Of a stretch of 64,000 bases of DNA, positions 7,521 through 16,176 are shown piece after piece. Origin of the DNA: Bradyrhizobium sp. AZCC 1719 (lineage in GTDB: Bacteria > Pseudomonadota > Alphaproteobacteria > Rhizobiales > Xanthobacteraceae); NCBI RefSeq assembly GCF_036924525.1, contig NZ_JAZHRU010000001.1:496001-560000 (forward strand), given 5' to 3'. How positions within the stretch are numbered: position 1 is the stretch's first letter; each line of letters starts with the position of its first letter. A program made the position numbers and the translations under genes. Under the pieces are notes generated by a model. That model had not been told where the DNA came from. It did no database searches and was given only the letters and a program-made list of their open reading frames with translations.

Positions 7521-8126
7521 TCACGGCGCGCCATCATCACCCTTGTCGAAAATTCCCTTGGCCTGCAGCGCCAGATGCACCTTGTTCTGGAACGAGGAGT
7601 CGTGCCCTGCGGCCAGCAAGCCCGCATTCTCGGCCACCGCCGCGCACAGGGCTTCCACCCAGGCGCGGTCGCTCTTGGTGAAATCCGAGAGCACGTGACC
7701 GTGCACCAGCTCCTTGATGCCGGGATGGCCGATCCCGAGCCGCACCCGGCGATAGTCGTTGCCGATATGCGAGGTGATCGAGCGCAGCCCGTTGTGGCCG
7801 GCGATACCGCCGCCGACCTTGACGCGGACTTTCGCCGGCGGCAGTTCGAGCTCGTCCTGAAACACGGTGATGTCGGAGGCGCCGAGCTTGAAAAAGTTCG
7901 CGGCTTCCTGAACCGCGCGCCCGGACTCGTTCATGTAGGTGGTCGGCCGAAGCAGAACGACCTTCTCGCGATCGAGCGTGCCCTCGGATGTCTCGCCCTG
8001 AAAACGGCGGCGCCACGGTGCGAAACCGTGACGCCGCGCAATTTCATCGACGGCCATGAACCCGATGTTGTGCCGGTTGTTCGCGTATTTCGAACCGGGG
8101 TTACCTAGGCCAACAAACAGGCGCAT
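7521..8126 (-). CDS. pth: Peptidyl-tRNA hydrolase
   Basis: A 201-residue Pth that releases tRNA from peptidyl-tRNA that dropped off ribosomes. The active-site set is complete: Asn9 and His19 in [18 protein letters not shown], Asn66 in TYMNESG, Asp91 in VFQDEL, and Asn112 in GHNGLRS. The C-terminal helix [10 protein letters not shown] is typical. It lies 21 bases after rplY and before ychF, the common alphaproteobacterial order. Its ribosome site GCAGGA is in the short spacer. Cytoplasmic and almost certainly essential. Confidence 0.97.
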   Translation of the reverse strand: MRLFVGLGNPGSKYANNRHNIGFMAVDEIARRHGFAPWRRRFQGETSEGTLDREKVVLLRPTTYMNESGRAVQEAANFFKLGASDITVFQDELELPPAKVRVKVGGGIAGHNGLRSITSHIGNDYRRVRLGIGHPGIKELVHGHVLSDFTKSDRAWVEALCAAVAENAGLLAAGHDSSFQNKVHLALQAKGIFDKGDDGAP

Positions 8127-8147
8127 GACGCGGCATCCTGCCGCTGC

Positions 8148-8870
8148 TTACTTCTTCTTGTCGCCACCAGCCGGCGCCTTGGCGCCAGCCGCCGGAGCGG
8201 CAGCTCCCGCCGCAGGCGCGGCAGCAGCAGCCGGAGCGGCACCCGCCGCCGGAGCGGCCGTGCCTGCCGCCGCGGCAGCCGCCGCAGCCTTCTGTTCTTC
8301 GGCGTAGCCGGACGGCGGCACGATGGTCACGAGCGTTGCGTCCTCACGCGACAGCGACTTCACGCCCGTCGGCAGCTTGATGTCGGACAGATGCAGCGAG
8401 TAGCTGATTTCCAGTGCGCCGGCATCGGCCTCGATGTACTGCGGAATGTTGTCGACCGAGCATTCGAGCTCGATGGTGTGGGTGACGACGTTGATGGTGC
8501 CGCCGCGCTTGACGCCGGGCGAGGTTTCGCCGTTCACGACATGCAGGGGCACGCTGACGCGGATGGTCGCGCCTTCGCCGAGCCGCAGGAAGTCGACGTG
8601 AATCGGGAAGTCCTTCACCGGATCGAGGTGGAAGTCGCGCGGAATCACACGGTGCTTCTTACCCTCGAGATCGATGTCGAACAGCGTGGTCAGGAAACGG
8701 CCGGCCAGGATGCGCTGGCGCAGTTCCTTGTCGTCGACCGAGATGGTCACGGGGGGCTGGTTGTTGCCGTAGATCACTCCGGGCACTCTCCCGGCGCGAC
8801 GCTCTGCCCGGGCGGCCCCCTTGCCGCTCTGCGGACGCGCGGTCGCCTTCAATTCCTTGACGGTCGCCAT
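8148..8870 (-). CDS. rplY: 50S ribosomal protein L25/general stress protein Ctc
   Basis: A 240-residue two-domain L25 (Ctc/TL5 type) that binds 5S rRNA in the large subunit. The N-terminal L25 domain (about 1-95) includes RRAGRVPGVIYGNNQPP. The TL5-like beta domain (about 100-190) includes VDFLRLGEGATIRVSVPL. The last 50 residues are almost only Ala, Pro and Gly with a final GGDKKK; this low-complexity tail is common in alphaproteobacterial L25 and is probably disordered. It heads the rplY-pth-ychF operon. AAGGAC precedes the ATG at 8870. A hairpin with a T-rich 3' side lies in its leader (8892-8917). Confidence 0.95.
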   Translation of the reverse strand: MATVKELKATARPQSGKGAARAERRAGRVPGVIYGNNQPPVTISVDDKELRQRILAGRFLTTLFDIDLEGKKHRVIPRDFHLDPVKDFPIHVDFLRLGEGATIRVSVPLHVVNGETSPGVKRGGTINVVTHTIELECSVDNIPQYIEADAGALEISYSLHLSDIKLPTGVKSLSREDATLVTIVPPSGYAEEQKAAAAAAAAGTAAPAAGAAPAAAAAPAAGAAAPAAGAKAPAGGDKKK

Positions 8871-8891
8871 CGTGTTAAGTCCTTGTTTTCT

Positions 8892-8917
8892 AAAAAGTTA
8901 AAGGCCGCATCGCGGCC
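8892..8917 (-). promoter_or_regulatory. Terminator-like hairpin in the rplY leader
   Basis: Read on the minus strand, GGCCGC-gat-GCGGCC (8903-8917) is followed by TTTAACTTTTT, then the rplY ribosome site and start. A stem plus U-rich run this close upstream of a ribosomal protein gene could be an attenuator, or the end of an upstream transcript. The stem is only 6 bp. Confidence 0.45.
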
Positions 8918-9029
8918 CGTTGGCGTCCCACAGCAAGCCTCCAGGGGTGCGGGGGCTGCGGACGTGGCGGGCTTTTAGCCCCAAAGGGGCGAAATGACAA
9001 GGAAATGAAGGGATTTTTCTTGTTCTTCA

Positions 9030-9200
9030 CCCTCCCCTGGAGGGGTCCGGACGAGCGAAGCTCGCTCGGGGGTTGACGCGAAGCGGCGGGGTGGGGTGAC
9101 GGTCCATCCCCTCGATCAGTGCCCGAGTGGAGAGATCACCCCACCCCGTCTCACATTTCGCTGCGCTCCATGTGAGCCGACCCTCCCCCCAGGGGAGGGT
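9030..9200. repeat. CCCTCCCC palindromic repeat with 60-bp shared module, copy 1
   Basis: Most of the 338-base gap 8871-9208 is this element. Its outer ends ACCCTCCCCTGG and CCAGGGGAGGGT are inverted. Positions 9129-9188 match 25213-25272 at 59 of 60 bases, including the inner palindrome CTCACATTTCG...ATGTGAG. I see no gene in the gap. Confidence 0.85.
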
Positions 9201-9208
9201 AACAAGCC

Positions 9209-9499
9209 CTACCCGTCCGCCAGGACGCCGGCATCCGGCGTGGCCGGCGCAATGCCGAGCTTGGCTTCCAGAACAGCAATCCGGCTCTTTAGCGCCTCAT
9301 TCTCCTCGCGCGCCAGGCGGGCCATATCCTTGACCACATCGAACTCCTCGCGCTTGACGACATCAAGATCGCGCAGGATGCGTTCGGCCTGGTTGCGCAT
9401 GACGGTATCGACCTCGCGCTTGACGCCCTGGGCGGCGCCGGCGGCGTCATTCATCAAACGGCCGATCTCGTCGAAAAACCGATTGCTGGTCTGGGTCAT
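9209..9499 (-). CDS. ubiK: UbiK-family accessory factor (BMFP/YqiC)
   Basis: A 96-residue protein of the UbiK/YqiC family. Residues 1-35 form an amphipathic region (MTQTSNRFFDEIGRLMNDAA). Residues 40-82 form a coiled coil ending in the family signature LAREENEALKSRIAVLEAKL. In E. coli UbiK helps ubiquinone assembly by binding UbiJ and lipids, while the Brucella relative BMFP is membrane-fusogenic, so the exact role here is inferred. Length and motif are typical. A repeat element lies directly downstream. Confidence 0.9.
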   Translation of the reverse strand: MTQTSNRFFDEIGRLMNDAAGAAQGVKREVDTVMRNQAERILRDLDVVKREEFDVVKDMARLAREENEALKSRIAVLEAKLGIAPATPDAGVLADG

Positions 9500-9683
9500 C
9501 TAAAACGCTCCGGTCGCTGCAAATTGATCGTCACGACAAGACAATGGCAATCCCAAGCGAAACGTTCAAGAGCGCGGTTCAACGCCAACGTGACGGCCGT
9601 TCGCCTTGTCATGCTGCAGTTTCCTTGCAATCGTATCGAACAGCCAGCCAGACACCGGAATCACAACACAAAAAGCAACGCCC

Positions 9684-10418
9684 ATGATCGACCAGCAGAT
9701 CGATATTGCGACCAAGGACGGCAAGACCACGACCTTCATCACCCACCCTGAGCGCGGCGGCCCCTTCCCGGTCATCATCTTCTACATGGACGCACCGGCG
9801 ATCCGCGAGGAACTGCGCGACATGGCGCGGCGGCTCGGCACGTCGGGCTATTATGTGATGTTGCCCAACCTCTATTACCGCTCCGGCGTCATGGAGCTGG
9901 GGCCGATCCCGCCGGATCCGGAAGCGCCCGAGCGCAAGCGGATGTCCGGCTTCATGAACTCCATCAATATTCCCATGGTGATGGAGGACACCAAGGCGCT
10001 GCTCGCTTATGCAGAGACGCAACCTGCCGCAAACACGAAGGTCGTCGGCACCGTCGGCTACTGCATGAGCGGCCGCTACGCGGTCAACGCGGCAACGCAT
10101 TTTCCGGATCGGGTGAAGGCGGCGGCTTCGATCTACGGCACGCATCTCGCGACCGACCAGGCTGACAGCCCGCATCTGGCTGCATCGAAGACCAAGGCAG
10201 AACTCTATTTCGCCTGCGCTGAGACCGACATCTACGCGCCGCAGGAGATCATCGACAAGGTGAAGCAGGCGATGGAAGGCACGAAGAACGAGGTCGAGAT
10301 CTATCCCGGCACCCATCACGGCTTCGCCTTCCCGAAGCGTCCGGTCTATCATCGCGACGCTGCAGAGCGGCACTGGGAGCGTCTGCTGGCGCTCTATCGC
10401 CGCAACCTCGCGCACTAG
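9684..10418 (+). CDS. Dienelactone hydrolase family protein
   Basis: A 244-residue alpha/beta hydrolase of the dienelactone hydrolase family. The nucleophile elbow is VGYCMSGR with Cys127, as in true dienelactone hydrolases, followed by an Asp near residue 182 (CAETDIYAP) and His211/His212 in GTHHGFAF. The family opens dienelactones in chlorocatechol breakdown, but many members are general esterases, so the substrate here is open. ATG 9684 starts at the family N-terminus; the upstream extension is unsupported. No clear Shine-Dalgarno is seen. It ends 12 bases before lgt and may be co-transcribed with it. Confidence 0.9.
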   Translation: MIDQQIDIATKDGKTTTFITHPERGGPFPVIIFYMDAPAIREELRDMARRLGTSGYYVMLPNLYYRSGVMELGPIPPDPEAPERKRMSGFMNSINIPMVMEDTKALLAYAETQPAANTKVVGTVGYCMSGRYAVNAATHFPDRVKAAASIYGTHLATDQADSPHLAASKTKAELYFACAETDIYAPQEIIDKVKQAMEGTKNEVEIYPGTHHGFAFPKRPVYHRDAAERHWERLLALYRRNLAH

Positions 10419-10430
10419 ACCTCCCGCCCA

Positions 10431-11276
10431 ATGCCCCTTCTCACCATAGCCTTTCCGGAAATCGATCCGGTCGCCATCTCGATCGGACCGTTCGCGATCC
10501 GATGGTATGCGCTGGCCTATATCTGCGGCATCGTGCTCGGATGGATCTATGCGCGCGCGCTGATCAGGAAAGAGAAATTATGGGGCGGGCCGGCGCCGAT
10601 CGCACCCGTGCAGCTCGACGACTTCATTCTCTGGGTCACGATTGGCATCATCGTCGGCGGCCGCACCGGCTATGTGCTGTTCTATAACCCGGCCTTCTTC
10701 ATCCAGAACCCCATCGCCATTTTCAAGCTGTGGGAAGGCGGCATGTCCTTCCATGGCGGCTTTCTCGGCTGCGTCGCCGCGGTGATGCTGTTTGCGCTCA
10801 AGAACAAGATCTCCATCCTGTCGCTCGGCGATATCACGACCGCCGTCGCTCCGATCGGAATATTCCTCGGGCGGCTTGCCAATTTCATCAAAGGGGAGTT
10901 GTGGGGGCGTGAGGCGGATGCCAGCGTGCCCTGGAGAATGATCTTTCCCGATGACCCGCTTCAACTTTTCCGCCATCCAAGCCAGCTCTACGAAGCGGCG
11001 CTTGAGGGTTTCCTGCTGTTCGTTGTCCTGGCGGCCATGGTCCGGATGGGCGCGCTGAAGCGGCCGGGCCTGATCCTCGGCAGCTTCATCGCGATCTACG
11101 GCCTTGCACGCATCGCCAGCGAATTCTTCCGCGAGCCCGATCCCCAGCTCGGATTTTTGTGGGGCGGGCTGACCATGGGTATGCTGTTGTCGGTACCGAT
11201 GATCATTGCCGGAGCCATCCTGATCATGATGGCATGGCGCCGCGAGACGCCGCAGCATATAGAGAAGTCGATTTAA
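10431..11276 (+). CDS. lgt: Prolipoprotein diacylglyceryl transferase
   Basis: A 281-residue inner-membrane enzyme that moves diacylglycerol from phosphatidylglycerol to the lipobox cysteine of prolipoproteins. Several spans are evident. Family motifs are MSFHGGFLG (about 105-113) with its essential His, the signature [14 protein letters not shown] (about 147-160), and [15 protein letters not shown] near the C-terminus. It is first of a tight set lgt-midA-pgeF that is conserved in Rhizobiales. LspA, the next enzyme of lipoprotein maturation, is encoded at 50989 in this window. Confidence 0.97.
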   Translation: MPLLTIAFPEIDPVAISIGPFAIRWYALAYICGIVLGWIYARALIRKEKLWGGPAPIAPVQLDDFILWVTIGIIVGGRTGYVLFYNPAFFIQNPIAIFKLWEGGMSFHGGFLGCVAAVMLFALKNKISILSLGDITTAVAPIGIFLGRLANFIKGELWGREADASVPWRMIFPDDPLQLFRHPSQLYEAALEGFLLFVVLAAMVRMGALKRPGLILGSFIAIYGLARIASEFFREPDPQLGFLWGGLTMGMLLSVPMIIAGAILIMMAWRRETPQHIEKSI

Positions 11277-11284
11277 GGCAGGCC

Positions 11285-12412
11285 GTGACCGAATATTCGC
11301 CGTTACAGTCGGAGATCCACAAGCTGATCAGATCGTCCGGACCGATGCCGGTCTGGCGGTACATGGAGCTGTGCCTGATGCATCCCGAGCACGGCTACTA
11401 CGTGTCGCGCGATCCATTGGGCCGCGAGGGCGATTTCACCACCGCGCCCGAGGTCAGCCAGATGTTCGGCGAGTTGCTCGGGCTATGGACGGCCTCGGTG
11501 TGGAAGGCGATCGGGTCGCCGCCGATGCTGCGGCTGGTCGAGCTCGGCCCCGGCCGCGGCACCATGATGGCGGACGCGCTCCGCGCGGTCCGGGTGCTGC
11601 CGCCGCTCTATCAATCGATCCAGATCCATCTCGTCGAGGTCAATCCGGTGCTGCGCGAGAAGCAGCAGGCGACGCTATCCGGCGCGCGCAACATCACCTG
11701 GCATGACAGTATCGACGACGTGCCCGAGGGCCCCGCGGTCATTCTCGCCAACGAATATTTCGACGTGCTGCCGATCCATCAGGTGGTCAAGCGCGAAACC
11801 GGCTGGCACGAGCGCGTCGTCGAGCTCGACGCCAATGGCAAGCTGGTATTCGCGGCCGCGGATGACCCGATGCCGCGCTTCGAGGTGCTGCTGCCGCCGC
11901 TGGTGCGCGCGGCCCCGATCGGCGCCGTGTTCGAATGGCGGCCGGATACCGAGATGATGAAGATCGCATCGCGGGTGCGCGACCAGGACGGCGCGGCTCT
12001 GATCATCGATTACGGACATCTGCGCAGCGACGCCGGCGATACCTTCCAGGCCATCGCCCGGCACAGTTTTGCCGATCCCCTGAAAAATCCCGGACAGGCC
12101 GACGTCACCGCCCATGTCGATTTCCAGGCGCTGGCGCGCGCGGCGGAAGACGTCGGCGCGCGCGTTCATGGCCCGGTGACGCAGGGCGAATTCCTCAAGC
12201 GGCTCGGCATCGAGACCCGCGCCGTCACGCTGATGGGAAAAACCACGGCGGAGGTTTCCGCCGATATTTCCGCCGCGCTCAAGCGCCTGACCGACTCTGG
12301 CCGCGGCGGCATGGGATCGATGTTCAAGGTGCTTGCGGTTACCGAACCAAATCTCACCTCGGTTGCAGGCCTCAGCGATGAACCGCAAGCACCGGGAGAC
12401 GAAAAAGCATGA
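11285..12412 (+). CDS. midA: MidA/NDUFAF7-family SAM-dependent methyltransferase
   Basis: A 375-residue member of the MidA/NDUFAF7 family. The mitochondrial member methylates an arginine of complex I subunit NDUFS2, so a role in complex I assembly is likely but inferred for bacteria. The SAM-binding motif VELGPGRG is at residues 85-92, the N-terminal family motif EHGYYVSRDPLGREGDF at 35-51, and VILANEYFDVLP at about 150. The start is GTG 11285 with AAGGCAGG upstream; it lies 8 bases after lgt. Its stop overlaps the pgeF start (ATGA), indicating coupled translation. Confidence 0.92.
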   Translation: MTEYSPLQSEIHKLIRSSGPMPVWRYMELCLMHPEHGYYVSRDPLGREGDFTTAPEVSQMFGELLGLWTASVWKAIGSPPMLRLVELGPGRGTMMADALRAVRVLPPLYQSIQIHLVEVNPVLREKQQATLSGARNITWHDSIDDVPEGPAVILANEYFDVLPIHQVVKRETGWHERVVELDANGKLVFAAADDPMPRFEVLLPPLVRAAPIGAVFEWRPDTEMMKIASRVRDQDGAALIIDYGHLRSDAGDTFQAIARHSFADPLKNPGQADVTAHVDFQALARAAEDVGARVHGPVTQGEFLKRLGIETRAVTLMGKTTAEVSADISAALKRLTDSGRGGMGSMFKVLAVTEPNLTSVAGLSDEPQAPGDEKA

Positions 12413-13176
12413 CGTTCGGATCGTCGCTGCTGTCAGCCATTCCCGGGCTGCGCCACGCGTTCTTCACCCGCGAGGGCGGGGTATCCAGTGGAATTTACGA
12501 AGGACTCAATGGCGGGCTCGGCTCCAACGACGATCCGGCCAATGTCGCGGAAAACCGCCGCCGGATGGCCGAGCAGATGGGGGTTACGCCCGAGCGCTTG
12601 CTCAGCGTGCACCAGATCCATTCGCCCGACGCTGTGGTCGCGACCGGACCATGGCCGGGCGACAAGCCGCGCGCCGACGCGCTCGTCACACGCACGGAAG
12701 GCATCGCCATCGGCGTCACCACGGCGGATTGCGGTCCGATCCTTTTCGCTGACCCCGCCGCGCGCGTGATCGGTGCCGCGCATGCCGGTTGGAAAGGCGC
12801 GCTGACGGGTGTTCTGGAATCCACCATCGACGCAATGGAAAAACTCGGCGCCGACCGCTCCGGCATCGTTGCCGCCATCGGTCCGCTGATCCGCCAGCAC
12901 TCCTATGAAGTCGGCAGTGAACTCGTCGAGCGCTTCATGGATGCCGATGCGGAGAATGGCGTGTTCTTCATCCCGTCAGTGCGTGCGGGTCATTCGATGT
13001 TTGATCTTCCCGGATTCATCCGCATGCGGCTGGAGAATGCCGGCATCCTGATGATCGACGACCTCGGCGTCGACACCTATTCCGACGAGCGCTTCTACAG
13101 CTACCGCCGCTCGGTGCACCGGAAGGAGCCGGACTACGGCCGCCACGTCCACGCGATCGCGCTGACGAGCGAGTAA
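12409..13176 (+). CDS. pgeF: Peptidoglycan editing factor PgeF (multicopper/laccase-domain family)
   Basis: A 255-residue YfiH/PgeF protein. The metal and catalytic residues are present: His71 in SVHQIHS, Cys108 in TADCGP, and His125 in AAHAGWKG. In E. coli PgeF removes wrongly built L-Ser-containing muropeptides from peptidoglycan precursors; other members act as purine nucleosidases, so substrate is inferred. It overlaps midA by 4 bases, the usual arrangement in Rhizobiales. It is followed after 4 bases by a convergent oxidoreductase. Confidence 0.94.
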   Translation: MTFGSSLLSAIPGLRHAFFTREGGVSSGIYEGLNGGLGSNDDPANVAENRRRMAEQMGVTPERLLSVHQIHSPDAVVATGPWPGDKPRADALVTRTEGIAIGVTTADCGPILFADPAARVIGAAHAGWKGALTGVLESTIDAMEKLGADRSGIVAAIGPLIRQHSYEVGSELVERFMDADAENGVFFIPSVRAGHSMFDLPGFIRMRLENAGILMIDDLGVDTYSDERFYSYRRSVHRKEPDYGRHVHAIALTSE

Positions 13177-13180
13177 TTTC

Positions 13181-14182
13181 CTACTTCACCCGCAGCACCA
13201 CCTTGCCCCGCGCCCGGCCGGCTTTCAGGTAGGTGAGCGCCACCGGCAACTGCTCGAAGGCAAATTCGCGATCGATCACCGGCCTGATCGCGCCGCTGTC
13301 GACCAGGTGGGCGATCTCGCGCAACTGATCGCCACTCGGCTCGGTGAAAAACCAGCAATAGCTCGCGCCGGCCTCGGCGCTTGCGGCATAGACCTTGCGG
13401 CTCATCAACCAGACCGCCGCGCGGACCAGCCAGCCCGCGCCCTCGCGGCGGGCGAAATCGCGATCGGGCGGTCCACTCAGGGAAATCACAGCGCCGCCCC
13501 GCTTCACCACCTTGAAGGCATCGACCGTGAATGCGCCGCCGAGCGTGTCGTAGACAATGTCGTAGTCCCCGCCCGCTTCGAGATAGTTTTCGCGGTCGTA
13601 GGCGATGACCCGGTCGGCACCGAGCGATTTGACGAAATCGGCGTTTTTTGAACTCGTGGTCGTGGTGACCTCGAGGCCGAGATGCTTGGCGTACTGGATC
13701 GCGAACGTGCCGATCCCGCCGGCGCCGGCGTGGATCAGAATGCGCTGGCCGGCGCGTGCCTTGACGCGCGCAAATCCCTGCAGGGTCGTCAGCCCCACCA
13801 GCGGCAGCGCCGCAGCTTCCGCATGCGAGATGGCTGCCGGTTTCAACGCCACGAATTGCTCCTGCAGCGCGATCTTCTCGGCAAACGTGCCGATCGTTTC
13901 GCGCGAGGCGCGCGCATAGATCGCATCACCCGGCTTGAAGCGGGTGGCACGCGCGCCTGCCGACAGCACGATGCCGCTGGCATCGAAGCCGAAGGGGCGC
14001 GGCAGTCGATATTTCGAGACGCGCTTTAAGTCGCCATGCACGATCTTGAAGTCGATCGGGTTGAGGCTGGCGGCATGGATTTCGATCAGGACGTCTTCGG
14101 CGCCCGGGGCCGGATCGGCGATTTCGGCAAGGTGGACATGGTCGGCGATCGCGCCATAGCCGTCGAGGACAAAGGTTCGCAT
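13181..14182 (-). CDS. NADP-dependent quinone-oxidoreductase-like protein (zinc-free MDR family)
   Basis: A 333-residue medium-chain reductase. The GroES-like N-terminal domain has SLNPIDFKIVHGD. The Rossmann domain has AGAGGIGTFAIQYAK (residues 152-166). The structural-zinc cysteine cluster of alcohol dehydrogenases is missing, so it belongs with zeta-crystallin-type NADPH:quinone or enone reductases. The true start is ATG 14182, with AGGAT 5 bases upstream; 29 extra in-frame residues upstream are not family-like. Substrate unknown. It is convergent with pgeF and divergent from the lipoprotein gene at 14316. Confidence 0.9.
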   Translation of the reverse strand: MRTFVLDGYGAIADHVHLAEIADPAPGAEDVLIEIHAASLNPIDFKIVHGDLKRVSKYRLPRPFGFDASGIVLSAGARATRFKPGDAIYARASRETIGTFAEKIALQEQFVALKPAAISHAEAAALPLVGLTTLQGFARVKARAGQRILIHAGAGGIGTFAIQYAKHLGLEVTTTTSSKNADFVKSLGADRVIAYDRENYLEAGGDYDIVYDTLGGAFTVDAFKVVKRGGAVISLSGPPDRDFARREGAGWLVRAAVWLMSRKVYAASAEAGASYCWFFTEPSGDQLREIAHLVDSGAIRPVIDREFAFEQLPVALTYLKAGRARGKVVLRVK

Positions 14183-14315
14183 GGATGATCCTGCGGCGTT
14201 GAAGAATTCTGGCAACAAGAAGGAGAGACGGGACGAGCCGGACGCAATCTTTTTGGCGAGCTTATCCACGCGCTGCCCTAGACCTTAACACATTTTAACG
14301 ATATCGCAGGGAGCA

Positions 14316-14936
14316 ATGAGGAACATCTTGATTGCTTCGTGCCTGCAAACCCCGCGCGCCTTGATCGCAGCAGTGCTGCTTGTCGTTTCTTGCGCGCTCG
14401 GTGGCTGTGCCGGCGGCGGCGCGGCCAGCGGCTCGTATGCGATGGCACCGAGCGGGGGCGGCGGTCCCACCGTGGCGTTCGAATCAATCGACGGTCCGCC
14501 GCCGCAGGTATTCGACCGGATGGTCAGCGTGCTCGACAGCGAATCGAAGCTGCGAAACCTGTCGATCGTCTCGCGCGAAGGCGGAGCATCCTACCGCGTG
14601 CGCAGCTATCTGTCGGCGCAGGTGGTTCGCGGCAAGACCGTGATCGCCTGGGTCTGGGACGTCTATGACAACGGCCAGCAGCGCGCGCTGCGCCTTTCCG
14701 GCGAAGAGCCCGCCGGCAAGGCTGGCCGCGACGCCTGGGCGGCAGCCGACGACCTCGTGTTGCGGAAAATCGCGCAGGCCGGCCTCAGCGGTCTGTCCGG
14801 CATGGTCAACGGAAGCCCGGATGCAGCGCCTGCGCCGGCCCCGGAGCGCCGCGGTCCCGCGGTCGCGAGTGCGGAAGAAACAGTACCCGCCCAGGATGCG
14901 GCCGGCGTCACGGCGCTCGGTTTCAGCGCCCAATAA
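14316..14936 (+). CDS. Putative lipoprotein of unknown function
   Basis: A 206-residue protein with a classic lipoprotein signal: a hydrophobic stretch at about residues 15-27, then the lipobox LGGC with Cys31. The mature part begins with a Gly/Ser-rich linker. The core (about 60-155) has VFDRMVSVLDSESKLRNL and SYRVRSYLSAQVV, followed by a Pro/Ala-rich tail. I do not recognise a domain. Location is inferred to be the periplasmic face of the inner or outer membrane after Lgt and LspA processing. GGGAG precedes the ATG at 14316. Confidence 0.8.
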   Translation: MRNILIASCLQTPRALIAAVLLVVSCALGGCAGGGAASGSYAMAPSGGGGPTVAFESIDGPPPQVFDRMVSVLDSESKLRNLSIVSREGGASYRVRSYLSAQVVRGKTVIAWVWDVYDNGQQRALRLSGEEPAGKAGRDAWAAADDLVLRKIAQAGLSGLSGMVNGSPDAAPAPAPERRGPAVASAEETVPAQDAAGVTALGFSAQ

Positions 14937-15108
14937 ACAGCCCTGTTAAAGTCCCGTATCGGCCGATTTTTGACCGGGAAAACGACATCAACGGGTTGCC
15001 AGCCGAGCCACCCGCCTGATATCTCCTCGCTCACAAAACGCGCCGGTTCCCGAGGACTTTCTCGATATGCTGAACGTTGTATCCAGCAAGGCGCGAGGAG
15101 AAGCGTTG

Positions 15109-16062
15109 ATGGCGGCCAAGAACGGCTCGATCAAGCTGGTCGCTGGCAATTCCAACCCCGCGCTGGCCCAGGAAATCGCGAACTGGCTGCATCTGCCGCT
15201 GACCAAGGCGGTGGTCCGGCGCTTCGCCGACATGGAAATCTTCGTCGAAATCCAGGAAAACGTCCGCGGTTCGGACGTCTACATCATTCAGTCGACGTCG
15301 TTTCCGGCCAACGACCATCTAATGGAACTCTTGATCATTACCGATGCGCTGCGCCGGGCCTCCGCCCGCCGCATCACCGCGGTGGTTCCCTATTTCGGCT
15401 ACGCGCGGCAGGATCGCAAGGTGGGCTCGCGCTCGCCGATTTCGGCCAAACTCGTCGCCAACCTGATCACCCATGCCGGCGTCGACCGCGTGATGACGCT
15501 CGACCTGCACGCCGGGCAGATCCAAGGCTTCTTCGACATCCCAACCGACAATCTCTACGCCTCGCCGGTGATGGTGCGCGACATCAAGGAGCGCTTCGAC
15601 CTCGGCAATGTGATGGTGGTGTCGCCCGACGTCGGCGGTGTGGTGCGCGCGCGCGGGCTGGCCAAGCGCATCAATACGCCGCTCGCCATCATCGACAAGC
15701 GGCGCGAGCGCGCCGGTGAATCAGAGGTCATGAACGTGATCGGCGACTGCGCCGGCTACACCTGCATCCTGATCGACGACATCGTCGATTCCGGCGGCAC
15801 GCTGGTGAACGCGGCCGACGCCCTGATCGCCAACGGCGCCAAGGAAGTCTACGCCTATATCAGCCACGGCGTGCTCTCCGGCGGCGCTGCCGCGCGCATC
15901 GCCTCGTCGAAACTGAAAGAGCTCGTGATCACCGACTCGATCCTGCCGACGGAAGCGGTCAACAAGGCTGCCAACATCCGCACGCTGTCGATCGCGCCCC
16001 TGATCGCGGAGGCGATCAGCCGCACCGCCTCGGAAGAATCGGTGTCGAGCCTGTTCGACTGA
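15109..16062 (+). CDS. prs: Ribose-phosphate pyrophosphokinase
   Basis: A 317-residue PRPP synthetase that makes PRPP from ribose-5-phosphate and ATP for purine, pyrimidine, His, Trp and NAD synthesis. Visible motifs are [14 protein letters not shown] (99-112), the catalytic-flexible region [12 protein letters not shown] (132-143), and the PRPP loop [10 protein letters not shown] (223-232). ATG 15109 is preferred over the upstream ATG at 15067, because AGGAGAA lies at ideal spacing and length fits the family. In related genomes prs commonly neighbours rplY; here rplY is 6 kb away. A repeat follows the stop. Confidence 0.97.
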   Translation: MAAKNGSIKLVAGNSNPALAQEIANWLHLPLTKAVVRRFADMEIFVEIQENVRGSDVYIIQSTSFPANDHLMELLIITDALRRASARRITAVVPYFGYARQDRKVGSRSPISAKLVANLITHAGVDRVMTLDLHAGQIQGFFDIPTDNLYASPVMVRDIKERFDLGNVMVVSPDVGGVVRARGLAKRINTPLAIIDKRRERAGESEVMNVIGDCAGYTCILIDDIVDSGGTLVNAADALIANGAKEVYAYISHGVLSGGAAARIASSKLKELVITDSILPTEAVNKAANIRTLSIAPLIAEAISRTASEESVSSLFD

Positions 16063-16072
16063 GATGTAGCTT

Positions 16073-16161
16073 GTAGGGTGGGCAAAGCGCAGCGTGCCCA
16101 CCATTTGACGACGCCGCAATAGATGGTGGGCACGGCGCAAGAGCGCCTTTGCCCACCCTAC
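16073..16161. repeat. Palindromic repeat, GTAGGGTGGGCAAAG family, copy 2
   Basis: GTAGGGTGGGCAAAG at the left and CTTTGCCCACCCTAC at the right are perfect inverts. Inner arms GTGCCCACCAT and ATGGTGGGCAC also pair. It fills the gap between convergent prs and the SDR gene. Confidence 0.92.
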
Positions 16162-16176
16162 GGCACTACCGCTCCC

